DNA from: Treponema sp.
GTDB taxonomy: Bacteria; Spirochaetota; Spirochaetia; Treponematales; Treponemataceae
Length of the DNA: 64,000 nt
Direction: 5' to 3'
NCBI GenBank assembly: GCA_017940005.1
Contig: JAGAZO010000008.1
Location: 1-64,000, forward strand
The notes below the pieces were generated by a model that made no database searches, was not told the origin of the DNA, and saw nothing but the letters and a program-made list of their open reading frames with translations. Numbering within the stretch: the first letter of the stretch is position 1; each line of letters opens with the position of its first letter. Made by a program: the position numbers and the translations under genes. Positions 26,701 through 34,533 of this stretch are shown one piece after another.

Positions 26701-28467
26701 CTTGCGCTTTTCACAAGTGATTATGAAAAAGACCGACGCTCTCTTGAGGTGAAGTACGGCGAAGACTTGCAGGAAAAACTTGTTGCGCTTCAAGAAAAAA
26801 ATGAAGAGCAGATGAATCGCATGGCGCAGAGAATCGTTGATGCGCAGAATTCCGTAAAGGAACAACTTGATGATATAGCGCAAATTGTTAATAATTTTGC
26901 AGAGACAACTTCCGAACGTGTGAGTCAGACGCAATCTATTTCTGATGAATATCTGCGTAAGATTGCAGGGGAATATGAAACGAAAATGCAGGGAGAGCTT
27001 AAAAAAGTTGAAAGCGATTTGTCTGAAAAATTGAATTCGTTTGAGGAATTGATAGAAGGCAGACAGGAGACAAGCGTTTCCACAATCGATGCAACGCTTT
27101 CCGAATTTAATGCATGGAAACAACAGCTAAAGCAGCAGCTCGACGATTCAAGTGCAGTGTTTAAAAATCAACTTGAATCGCTAAAATCATCATCGCAGAA
27201 TAAAATAAAGGAAGCGCAAGACTCGTTGCTTGCGGATTTTGAAGAATATTCAACCGATATGAAAAAACAGCAGGATGATTTGATTTCGTCGGTTGAAAAT
27301 TTGCAGGCTAAAACAGACGAATCATTAGAAACATATGAAGCTCGTTCAGAGGAGATTATCAACAATCTCCAAAATATGTATGAGGAAATGCTGAAAGACA
27401 CTGAAAGCCGCGTTGCAAAGCAGGCAATTGATTCCACAAAAATATTGAACGGTTTGAAAGAGCGGATCAATTCAATCGATTCGCAGAACAGTGAAAGTCA
27501 GGCAAAATTTGTGCTTAAAATGCAAAATGATTCAAATGACATTCAAAGTAGAATGAGCGAATTGAATAGAGAGCTGCAAAATGTTAAGGGACAGATGCAG
27601 CTTTATGAAAAAGCTGAGCAGATGAAAAAGCAGCTCGATGAAAGAATCGCAGGACTCAAAGATGATTTTGGCAGAATTGCTGCGTATAACGAAACTGCTG
27701 AGAATCTCACTGCGCAATACAATGCAATCTGCAGAATGCATGACGAAATAAACGCGCGGATAAAAGAGTTGGATGCACAAAAGGCACGGGTTGATACAAT
27801 CGGACAGAAATATGACAAGCTTATAAATTTGTCTGGAGCCATGAATGAAAAGATAAACGGTTTACAAACATCGTATGATGAGCTTCAAAATATGGAAGTT
27901 GCAATGCGCGATTTCCGCGAACAGATAAGCTTACTCACTGGTTCGTATGACAGACTTGAGCAAAAGCAAGAGGTGATTGAGCGCGTAAATTCAGATGTAA
28001 ATGTTTCGTTTGATAATCTTAGAGAGCTCGAAGACCGCCTCAAAATCTGCATGAGGCAAACGGATGCGCTTCCTGAAGAAATAAAGATTGTCCAGAAAGA
28101 TGTTGATAAAATTATTAAGAGCGGTCCAAAACTCACGGAGGCTGTTAATAAACTTTCATCGTTGCAATCGATTCTCGATGAAACTGATAAGCGCATAAAC
28201 GCACTAACATCTGCTCGTCAGGGCATTGGAAGAAGCGAAGCTCGACTTGAGGAGCTTAAGAATGATATTGAGTCAAAGTTTAAATTGCTCAATCAGTTGA
28301 CAAAAAAAGATTTGGAGAAGCATACCGCTAAACGTGAAGAACGGCTTTCACCACAAGACAGAGAAAACATCAAGTATTTGAAACAACAGGGATGGACTGT
28401 TGCTGAAATTGCAAAACGTATGAAACGCACGCAAACAGAAATCGATATGGTGTTGGAAATGCCGTAG
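23740..28467 (+). CDS. Very long membrane-anchored coiled-coil protein (SpiroCoCo-like)
   Basis: 1575 residues, starting at GTG 23740 after GGGTGGG. Residues 2-20 (NIVTILIATAVAAAISVVI) form one membrane helix or uncleaved signal; almost everything else is charged heptad coiled coil. An internal duplication of 58 residues is exact in spacing (RGDSFLK... then RGDMYLN..., each with EDKIT-like and RIADxEaRxN blocks, about residues 280-395). The last 40 residues differ: LSPQDRENIKYLKQQGWTVAEIAKRMKRTQTEIDMVLEMP reads like a helix-turn-helix of the resolvase/sigma-4 type. It resembles the long spirochaete coiled-coil proteins called SpiroCoCo. A cytoskeletal or cell-shape role is inference. The tail is an unusual end for a filament protein. 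Confidence 0.88.
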   Translation: MNIVTILIATAVAAAISVVIRKIDKDNNTMGNVKRYADKRQSELDAYLQEQTKKLTSAGAELETTRVQAVAAIKRLEKERDSFLQKAGELQKYQSTVDAAEAKITGYDKALASLAEMTANVEENLNRLKKESLIVEKLDNQLAAYKKNLDTVEKRIPQVSAEFSQKNGEQLKVLGTKLLEEYDARGQKLAGNIAAIEKQANDALAKLQAEIAGVYSSAAQKANELEDVAFKHLSEQTKARGNEYMKAVDSRVAELKAQIGGRIKELEAQIASRAEAAELRGDSFLKTVENKIEKMEEKITGRIADSESRVNDKAGEVDAVVSDIISQIDERIEDVQQRGDMYLNSGEDKIADVEDKITERIADAEARINGRADEVDSSVASIETALDEKYGERYAALSEKYDAVAAEFALRLDTHIADAQKQIEQRTTALDGAIDARTAAMIKKYDEQYNQFVDSYKKRTEDYAARLNQQYSALAAKHAQKASAADDELLSRYNALVEKYKQLSAKTNSSLDAQYNELSEKYKARAAELDDALEQKTAEVVSSFKDSTGNIIANIKKNLTSLDEKYKQHVDDFGKKYDNTISNLHEKYTKQLESMDVKNDDRLVALDTKFDDLFARLNGVYVEKASRLEQQAESIKTMYDEKEGAVAAEINDRIANLNEHYAQQIAELRTNLEAALLEANETSSFIAQNVSGNTKSLEGLKNSLEMQIKDVEMRYTNLFANAVSQADEKEENALEKFTTAANARIEKYHATIQNKVDAFKTALNETLSAVSHQADDSVRDAEAAIKQLQLECDEAQRKADGVGPQLAEKVQLVDNQIEKFRLQAEAKLIELDKTMNEAIRKMAEQCEIQQSDALKAIDSQLGSYKKDLAYQFSRLETSGKDIDSLEVNLRKAMEEIRKRVLADFDGFTAAQQKQQEAFAASVKADSESIETQLDTLEQNIALLKQTSMSSIKEKLKDFEKGFDDELKSRSDKISEDLSVWKNAFDGKLALFTSDYEKDRRSLEVKYGEDLQEKLVALQEKNEEQMNRMAQRIVDAQNSVKEQLDDIAQIVNNFAETTSERVSQTQSISDEYLRKIAGEYETKMQGELKKVESDLSEKLNSFEELIEGRQETSVSTIDATLSEFNAWKQQLKQQLDDSSAVFKNQLESLKSSSQNKIKEAQDSLLADFEEYSTDMKKQQDDLISSVENLQAKTDESLETYEARSEEIINNLQNMYEEMLKDTESRVAKQAIDSTKILNGLKERINSIDSQNSESQAKFVLKMQNDSNDIQSRMSELNRELQNVKGQMQLYEKAEQMKKQLDERIAGLKDDFGRIAAYNETAENLTAQYNAICRMHDEINARIKELDAQKARVDTIGQKYDKLINLSGAMNEKINGLQTSYDELQNMEVAMRDFREQISLLTGSYDRLEQKQEVIERVNSDVNVSFDNLRELEDRLKICMRQTDALPEEIKIVQKDVDKIIKSGPKLTEAVNKLSSLQSILDETDKRINALTSARQGIGRSEARLEELKNDIESKFKLLNQLTKKDLEKHTAKREERLSPQDRENIKYLKQQGWTVAEIAKRMKRTQTEIDMVLEMP

Positions 28468-28468
28468 A

Positions 28469-28518
28469 AAATTACATCCATGTAATTTCCTACTTACCAG
28501 TTTTTCTGCGAAAAACTG
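28469..28518. terminator. Two small palindromes between convergent genes
   Basis: AAATTACAT-CC-ATGTAATTT (28469-28488) and CAGTTTTTC-TGC-GAAAAACTG (28498-28518) lie between the coiled-coil gene and the end of ispDF. Both are A/T-rich and symmetrical, so they could end transcription from either side, but neither is a classical GC stem with a T-run. Confidence 0.35.
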
Positions 28519-28558
28519 ACAAACTGTTTGAAGAAGATGCGACGCGCCATCCACGCAC

Positions 28559-29782
28559 TTATTCTCTGTGTGCGAGCAAGCAGGTACACCACGCTTCAAC
28601 AGCACGGCTTTCACCAACTGCTCCGAGCTTTTCGCCTGTCTTCGCTTTTACAAAAATGCGTTCATGTTCTGTGTTAAGCGCAGTGGCAATCGATGTTCGT
28701 ACGCGCTCGCGGTACGGGAGAAATTTTGGAGTTTCAAGTTTTATAACGCAGTCAAGGTTTATCAACTGCCAACTGAGCGCGGTAATTTTTTCCCATGCAA
28801 GTTTTAATAATTTAAACGAATTCGCATTTTTCCACGCTGCATCTGTATCAGGGAAAAAACTGCCAATATCACCGAGCGCTGCCGCGCCAAGCAGTGCATC
28901 TGTGACTGCATGAAACAGCACGTCACCGTCCGAATGACCATCTTCTCCTTTATCAAATGGAAGAACAACGCCACCAATGAGCAGTTTTCGACCTTGTATG
29001 AGGCGATGCATATCGTATCCCATGCCTACAGCAATGCGCGGCAGCAAGAAACGCTGCTTCTCGGTGAACTGTTGCGTAATTTCATTCGCATCTTCTGCAT
29101 ATGTGATTTTTTTGTTACATCTGTCCCCTGCAACTACTGCAACACCGCTGTCGTATTTGTCCCATATCTCTGTATCATCAGTGTATGTAGTGCCGTCGTG
29201 TTCTGCTTGCCGATGTGCAGCAAGGATGCGCTTAAAATCGAATGCTTGTGGCGTTTGAATAGAAGCGATTGTGTTTCGTTGCAAGTGCGTTTTGATAAAG
29301 CCGCTTTTGTCGACAATCTTTTGTGTGTCTGTTGCAGGAATAACAGGGACGGCCGCTCCATATGTTGCACTTGCGTTTCCGACGTCGTTAATAATTTTTG
29401 CAGTGACAAATGGACGCGCTGCGTCATGAATGAATACTGTACCGTCGAATGACGTTGTAGCGGCAATCACTTCGAGCGCATTTTTTACTGAAGCTTGCCG
29501 TGTAGCTCCGCCTTGTACAATAAGTAATTTTGTGTTTTCGATGAGCGCAGCTATGTGTTTGTCGGCAAAAAGCGCCTCGCGCGCACGCGCGTCCTCATCT
29601 GTGGGAATTGCTATTGAGAGCACCGCACAGTCAAGCGTTTCTAAAAATATTTTTACGGACTCTGAAAGGACTGTGCCGTTGTTGAGCGGCAAGTATTGCT
29701 TGCGCGCTTTTGTGCCCATGCGGGAAGACGAGCCTGCTGCAACTATGACGACAGCTACGCGCTTTTTTTGTTTTTTATTCAT
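28559..29782 (-). CDS. ispDF: Bifunctional IspDF enzyme of the MEP isoprenoid pathway
   Basis: 407 residues. The N-terminal half is IspD (2-C-methyl-D-erythritol 4-phosphate cytidylyltransferase): VAAGSSSRMGTKARKQYLPL holds the CTP-binding loop, and VFIHDAARPFV follows. The C-terminal half (about residues 250-405) is IspF (MECDP synthase): GMGYDMHRL and GHSDGDVLFHAVTDALLGA give the Asp-x-His metal site, and LGDIGSFFPD the substrate loop. Together they catalyse two non-consecutive steps on the way to IPP/DMAPP; IspE is not nearby. Such fusions are known from several bacterial groups. The gene lies 18 bases downstream of carD and is probably co-transcribed with it. No clear ribosome binding site precedes ATG 29782. 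Confidence 0.95.
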   Translation of the reverse strand: MNKKQKKRVAVVIVAAGSSSRMGTKARKQYLPLNNGTVLSESVKIFLETLDCAVLSIAIPTDEDARAREALFADKHIAALIENTKLLIVQGGATRQASVKNALEVIAATTSFDGTVFIHDAARPFVTAKIINDVGNASATYGAAVPVIPATDTQKIVDKSGFIKTHLQRNTIASIQTPQAFDFKRILAAHRQAEHDGTTYTDDTEIWDKYDSGVAVVAGDRCNKKITYAEDANEITQQFTEKQRFLLPRIAVGMGYDMHRLIQGRKLLIGGVVLPFDKGEDGHSDGDVLFHAVTDALLGAAALGDIGSFFPDTDAAWKNANSFKLLKLAWEKITALSWQLINLDCVIKLETPKFLPYRERVRTSIATALNTEHERIFVKAKTGEKLGAVGESRAVEAWCTCLLAHRE

Positions 29783-29800
29783 ATTGCTATATTTTAAAAA

Positions 29801-30814
29801 TTAGAACGAATCGTCGTCGTATGAATCATCCGATGAATCGTCGTCATCTGATGAAGCACCGTTTATGTCATCCATAAGATTGTCATCTTCATCGTCATTA
29901 ATGTTGATGACATGCTTTACTTTGGGCATGGAGCCCGGCGGTTCAAGCTTTGTGTGTATCATTGTTTCAACTTCTTTTTGCGTTTTTCCTATGGCAAAAG
30001 CTATTTCGTCTTCGAGGAGTTTTCGTGCTGAATCGTACAATTTGCGCTCAAGAATGGGGAGTTCTTTTACTTTGCTGCGATTGTAGAGGCAACGTACAAT
30101 GGTGGCAATATCTGCAATACTTCCTTTTTTGAGTAAATCAAGATTCATCTGATAGCGAAGTTTCCAATCCGATGTGATAGGTTCAAAATCCTCTGAAAGT
30201 AGGTTCAGCGCCTTTTCAGCTTCTTTTGCTGGAACAATTGCGCGTATGCCAAGCTCCTGCGCACGCTCGACAGGCACCATAACGAGCATGTCTGATGCTT
30301 CGATATAAATTTTGTAATACATGAGCTTTTGGTCTTTGAAAAGCTGTTCGCTTATATCGATTATTTTTCCGACACCTTGACTTGGATACACTATTTTTTG
30401 ATTTATGCGAAATTTTGATGGGCGTTTTGGTGCAGTGCTTTTATTTGTTTTACTTGTGGCTTTTGCAGAAGCAGTTTTGTTTGCTGTTGTTTTAGCTTGT
30501 GTTTTTTTTGTTTTGTTTTTTGTCGAAGCGGTTTTAGTCACAGTTGTTTTAACTGTTGCAGTTTTTTGGGGAGAGACTTTCTCTTTAGTTGTTTTAGTGG
30601 CAGTAGCTTTTACTGATTTTGCAATAGCTGCTTTTTTTGTTTTTGAGGCGGTTACTTTTGCCACAGCTGTTTTTGAAGCTGTTTGTTTAGTTGTTTTTTT
30701 TGTTGCAGCGGCTGTTTTACTTGTCTTTGATTTCGTTGCATCTTTTTTAGCATTTGCTGTTTTTGCGTCTGAAGTTTTTTTCACTGTTTTGCTCGAAAGT
30801 GCTTTTTTCACCAT
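29801..30814 (-). CDS. CarD-family transcription regulator with histone-H1-like head and acidic tail
   Basis: 337 residues, about twice a plain CarD. The first 130 or so residues are almost only Lys, Ala, Thr and Ser (KKTTKQTASKTAV and similar), like the C-terminal domain of histone H1 and suited to non-specific DNA binding. The CarD/CdnL RNA-polymerase-interaction domain starts at FRINQKIVYPSQGVGKI, followed by the helical DNA-contacting part (KEAEKALNLLSEDFEPI, RCLYNRSKVKELP). The last 35 residues are acidic (DDEDDNLMDD, SSDDDDSSDDSYDDD). CarD proteins stabilise open promoter complexes. The basic head could add chromatin-like DNA compaction and the acidic tail could mask it. It precedes ispDF by 18 bases. 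The start (ATG 30814) has no good ribosome binding site. Confidence 0.9.
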   Translation of the reverse strand: MVKKALSSKTVKKTSDAKTANAKKDATKSKTSKTAAATKKTTKQTASKTAVAKVTASKTKKAAIAKSVKATATKTTKEKVSPQKTATVKTTVTKTASTKNKTKKTQAKTTANKTASAKATSKTNKSTAPKRPSKFRINQKIVYPSQGVGKIIDISEQLFKDQKLMYYKIYIEASDMLVMVPVERAQELGIRAIVPAKEAEKALNLLSEDFEPITSDWKLRYQMNLDLLKKGSIADIATIVRCLYNRSKVKELPILERKLYDSARKLLEDEIAFAIGKTQKEVETMIHTKLEPPGSMPKVKHVININDDEDDNLMDDINGASSDDDDSSDDSYDDDSF

Positions 30815-31046
30815 AGAAAAAAACTATATCATATATAAAGAAAAAAATCAATGTTAGGTATTGCATTTATTTTTTTTTTTTTGTATATTTACTCCCATTG
30901 TACGTTGATGGTTTTCATCAGCAAGTATTATGTGTGTAGCTGATGAGCTATGAGCAGTAAAGTCGCTGCTTGCAATTTTCTGGTTTGTATGTTCCGTAAT
31001 CAGTCGCACACAATTATGTGCGGAATTTCCGCAAGGTATAGGTAAC

Positions 31047-33056
31047 ATGAAATCAGAAATCACCTCATTTGAAGAACTTGGTCTTGATAAAAAGACCTTG
31101 TCTGCTGTCTCTCGCAAAGGATTTGAGACTCCATCTCCCATTCAAGTGCTCGCAATACCGCGTCTTTTGAATGGCAATGCAAATGTCATTGCGCGTGCAC
31201 GCACCGGCACTGGAAAAACAGCTGCATTCGGATTGCCGCTTGTACAAAAATTGAGAGAGGGAAGCGATCACGTAAAAGCACTCATACTTGAGCCTACTCG
31301 TGAGCTTGCCGTTCAGACATGTAATGAAATGCAGTCATTTACGGAAGGTAAATTTCCGCGCACGTGCGTAGTATATGGCGGTGCGTCTATGAGTGCTCAG
31401 ATGCGCGATCTAAAGCGCGGTTCTGAAATTGTTGCGGGTACGCCCGGACGTGTTATGGATTTAATCAATCGTGGTGCGCTCGATATAAGTCAAATTGAAT
31501 ATTTTATTCTCGACGAAGGCGATGAAATGCTCGACATGGGTTTCATCGAAGATATAGAAGATATTTTCGGCCATGCAAATCCGCAGAGCCGCATTCTTCT
31601 GTTCAGCGCTACAATGCCTGCTCCAATTTTAAAAATTGCATCTCAGTTTATGGGCGACTATGAGATAGTCGAAGAGGAAGAAGTTGTTGATGAACCGCTG
31701 CTCATTGAGCAAAAATACTGGGTTGTACGTGAAAACGACAAGATTGAAGCGCTCGTGCGTCTTATCGATATGTCCGACGAGTTTTATGGGCTTGTTTTTA
31801 CGCAGACAAAGATGGATGCAGACAATGTGTGCAAACAGCTTGATGAACGCGGTTACGAAGTTGCTGTCCTCCATGGTGATATTGCGCAGAGCCAGCGTGA
31901 AAAAGTGCTTGCTCGTTTCCGAAAAAAGAAGACGCGTGTTCTTGTTGCCACTGATGTTGCGGCGCGCGGCATCGATATTGCAGGTTTGAGCAATGTTGTA
32001 AATTATTCAATGCCGCAAGATGCGTGGACATATGTGCATCGAATAGGGCGCACGGGACGTGCGGGTGCGGCGGGAAAAGCAGTAACGTTTGTGCGTCCTG
32101 AAGAGTGTAGGCGCAAGTTGGGCTTTTTGCAAAGCGCCATCAAGAAGCGTACAAAAAATGAACTGCTTGAAGAGCCTATCCCTGCAATTGAAGATGTGCT
32201 TTCAAAAAAACGAGCTCGCCTGTTTGAGCAGTTAAAAATTGACATAGGAATTATGCCGCAAAAAAGCGATGATGCGCATATCGATGAAGAGCAACCGGTT
32301 GTTAATTCTAGCGCGCAGCTTGAAGCGGATACTGTGCTGCCTTCAAATGACGAGGCTGATTCGCTTGTTGAAAAAGAGCGCACAGCGTCTTCGCTTATTG
32401 AGACGGGCAAGCAATTTTCTAAAATGGCTGCGGAGCTTTGCGAAAACAATGATGCAGAAAAAGTGCTCGCTGCCGTTATGTCTGTGCTGTATGGAAAATC
32501 TCTCGATAAATCTCACTACGGCGAGATAAAATCAGTGCATGGAGAAAGCAAGCGGAACGGCAAGAGCGAGCGCACGGGCAGCCGTAGCCGTGATGTTGCA
32601 TCGAGCGGAGAGCAGCTGCGCCTTTATGTACAGTTGGGACGGCGTGATGGGTATGGTCCGCGAGAGATTGCGGATTATTTTAGCGAGCTGCTTAACATAC
32701 CTGAGAGGTACGTTGATCGCATTGACATGGCGCAGAATTTTACGCTTATAAGTTTGCCTATTGATTCTGCAAAACAGGCGCTTGAACTTTCAAAACAGGG
32801 TGGCGATATGCCTCATATACACATCGACTCCAAAGATGGTTCGACTTCTCGGGGGCGTTCGCGCGAAGGGCGTTTTGATGGGCGCAAAGGCAGATACGGC
32901 AGTCGAGGCAAATTTGACAGAACTGATTTTGGTGAAGGATTGACTCATTTTCATTTTAAGTCAAATGCGCGTCCGAATGTACACACGCCGACGGAGCGAA
33001 GCAGCAATGCAAGCTTTTATAAACGCAAGTCATCAGACAGAGCTGAAAGATTTTAA
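31047..33056 (+). CDS. DEAD-box RNA helicase (DeaD/CshA type)
   Basis: 669 residues. Motifs in order: Q-motif PSPIQVLAIP, motif I ARTGTGKTAAF, Ia PTRELA, Ib TPGR, motif II DEGDEML (residues 156-162, where the family has DEAD), motif III SAT, then VATDVAARGIDI and HRIGRTGRAG. After a spacer rich in Glu and Ser comes a DbpA-type RNA-binding domain (LYVQLGRRDGYGPREIADYF, residues about 530-600) and an Arg/Gly tail (GRSREGRFDGRKGRYGSRGK). These enzymes remodel RNA in ribosome assembly or decay. ATG 31047 is preceded by a weak AAGGTATAGG. The upstream spacer (30815-31046) is A/T-rich with a long homopolymer T-run near 30870. Confidence 0.94.
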   Translation: MKSEITSFEELGLDKKTLSAVSRKGFETPSPIQVLAIPRLLNGNANVIARARTGTGKTAAFGLPLVQKLREGSDHVKALILEPTRELAVQTCNEMQSFTEGKFPRTCVVYGGASMSAQMRDLKRGSEIVAGTPGRVMDLINRGALDISQIEYFILDEGDEMLDMGFIEDIEDIFGHANPQSRILLFSATMPAPILKIASQFMGDYEIVEEEEVVDEPLLIEQKYWVVRENDKIEALVRLIDMSDEFYGLVFTQTKMDADNVCKQLDERGYEVAVLHGDIAQSQREKVLARFRKKKTRVLVATDVAARGIDIAGLSNVVNYSMPQDAWTYVHRIGRTGRAGAAGKAVTFVRPEECRRKLGFLQSAIKKRTKNELLEEPIPAIEDVLSKKRARLFEQLKIDIGIMPQKSDDAHIDEEQPVVNSSAQLEADTVLPSNDEADSLVEKERTASSLIETGKQFSKMAAELCENNDAEKVLAAVMSVLYGKSLDKSHYGEIKSVHGESKRNGKSERTGSRSRDVASSGEQLRLYVQLGRRDGYGPREIADYFSELLNIPERYVDRIDMAQNFTLISLPIDSAKQALELSKQGGDMPHIHIDSKDGSTSRGRSREGRFDGRKGRYGSRGKFDRTDFGEGLTHFHFKSNARPNVHTPTERSSNASFYKRKSSDRAERF

Positions 33057-33062
33057 TAATTG

Positions 33063-34514
33063 TTAATGTTCCATTTCATGCCTGATGGCATCAAGACGAT
33101 TGAGGCGTGCGTTGTCGAGCTTTATGAAAATATTTTTTTCCTGTGTTGGCAGCACAAGCCCTTTGCGGCTATTTTTTGCGCGATGCAGGTATTTCACATG
33201 TGTGTAGTATAAATCCGCTTTTCCTGCTTTGCGCGCTTTTGAGTAATATACAGCAAGGTTTGCGGCATCGAGCAGGATGTCGGGCGGTATGGGCTTATTC
33301 GATTTATTTTTAATAAAAACGTATCCTCCTGGAAAATCACGTACATGCAGCCACATGTCATTTCCTCGTACATGATGGCGCAAGAGCTCATCGTTTTCGT
33401 TTGCGTCGCGCCCGACGAGAATGTACCAGCCATCTACAGCATATCCGAGACCTGGATGCATCTTTTTTTTCTGTTGGTGTGGCGCGGTGTTGTAACGGAG
33501 CATCTGCTCTATTTTTACAGGATTCTGTTCATGTATAATTTTTTCGTGCAGCGCATTAAGTGCTTCTAGCTGTTTTTCTTCAAGTACAATATCGTGCTCG
33601 AGTTGTGCAAGCCCGCGTTGTGCTTTTTTATACTGCTCATAGTATGATGCTGCATTTTCTTGCGCTGTTTTTTGCGGATTGACTGCAATACGCATGATGC
33701 CACCGGTTTCATAGTCTTCACACTCTATAAAACTGGATGTACTGTTTATCAAGTGCCCGTACGATAAGATTAAGTCACCTTGATGTTTGTATTGCGAAGC
33801 GTGCGTAAATGCAGCGTGTTTTGCTTTCAGTTTTTCGAGCGCTGCCTCTTGTTTTGTTTTTGATGCAAGATACCATTTTTCTGCTTGTGCCCGAAGCGCG
33901 TCAACAGAAAGCACGCGCGCATGGGTGCTGTACCATGCATCTACTTTTTCATTAAACGAAAGAATTGTTCCGTCTGTATGGAGCGCATCGTATTCTGCTT
34001 GCACTTCGTCGAATGAGCGCACAGGCCATTCCTGTTGCAATTTTTTTACATTGCTGGCAGGGAGCAGAAATTTTTTCCCGGTTATTTCATTTTTTGCAGG
34101 ACGGCGGAACATTGCATCAATGATTATGTTGTCTTCATCACAGAGTAGCACATTTGAAGCTCCGCTCCATAAGCGCACATACATTATTAATTTTTCTGCT
34201 CCGTGAGAAAGCGTAAACACTACAATGCGCTCCAGCCCAAGCTGTATGCAGGAGTCTATGCGCGCACCTTTTATTTTTGATTTGAGCAGTTCCATAAAGC
34301 GAAGCGGTTTGTCGTTGCGCGTAATTTTTTGTTTTGTGCTGTGAATGCGACATGCATTATGTGCAGTGCAGATGAGCACTGTTTGGGGAGAAGCATTTTT
34401 GTAAGTGTACAGCGCAAGCGTGTCGAATCCAGGCTGCACAACATCTTGAATAAATGAACCTTCAAGCGAAAGTTCTGCCAGAATGATATTTATTTCATTG
34501 CAATTAAGCGACAT
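33063..34514 (-). CDS. RqcH/NFACT family protein (fibronectin-binding-protein-like)
   Basis: 483 residues. The NFACT-N domain begins SLNCNEINIILAELSLEGSF and a coiled coil fills about residues 230-330. The NFACT-R domain carries GRDANENDELLRHHVRGNDM, LHVRDFPGGYVFIK and DLYYTHVKYLHRAK. Bacterial RqcH binds split 50S subunits and adds C-terminal alanine tails to stalled nascent chains. Older annotations call the family fibronectin-binding. ATG 34514 matches the family's usual start; an upstream ATG at 34568 would run into the preceding gene and has no support. It lies 19 bases after the signalling ATPase gene (34534-35844), on the same strand. Its stop is six bases from that of the helicase, so the two converge tightly. 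Confidence 0.9.
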   Translation of the reverse strand: MSLNCNEINIILAELSLEGSFIQDVVQPGFDTLALYTYKNASPQTVLICTAHNACRIHSTKQKITRNDKPLRFMELLKSKIKGARIDSCIQLGLERIVVFTLSHGAEKLIMYVRLWSGASNVLLCDEDNIIIDAMFRRPAKNEITGKKFLLPASNVKKLQQEWPVRSFDEVQAEYDALHTDGTILSFNEKVDAWYSTHARVLSVDALRAQAEKWYLASKTKQEAALEKLKAKHAAFTHASQYKHQGDLILSYGHLINSTSSFIECEDYETGGIMRIAVNPQKTAQENAASYYEQYKKAQRGLAQLEHDIVLEEKQLEALNALHEKIIHEQNPVKIEQMLRYNTAPHQQKKKMHPGLGYAVDGWYILVGRDANENDELLRHHVRGNDMWLHVRDFPGGYVFIKNKSNKPIPPDILLDAANLAVYYSKARKAGKADLYYTHVKYLHRAKNSRKGLVLPTQEKNIFIKLDNARLNRLDAIRHEMEH

Positions 34515-34533
34515 AGGGCATCGATAAACAGAA

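Noticed and set aside
30860-30895. Long T-run as a phase-variable tract
   Set aside because: It lies in a spacer and not in a coding region or clear promoter; slippage there has no evident effect.
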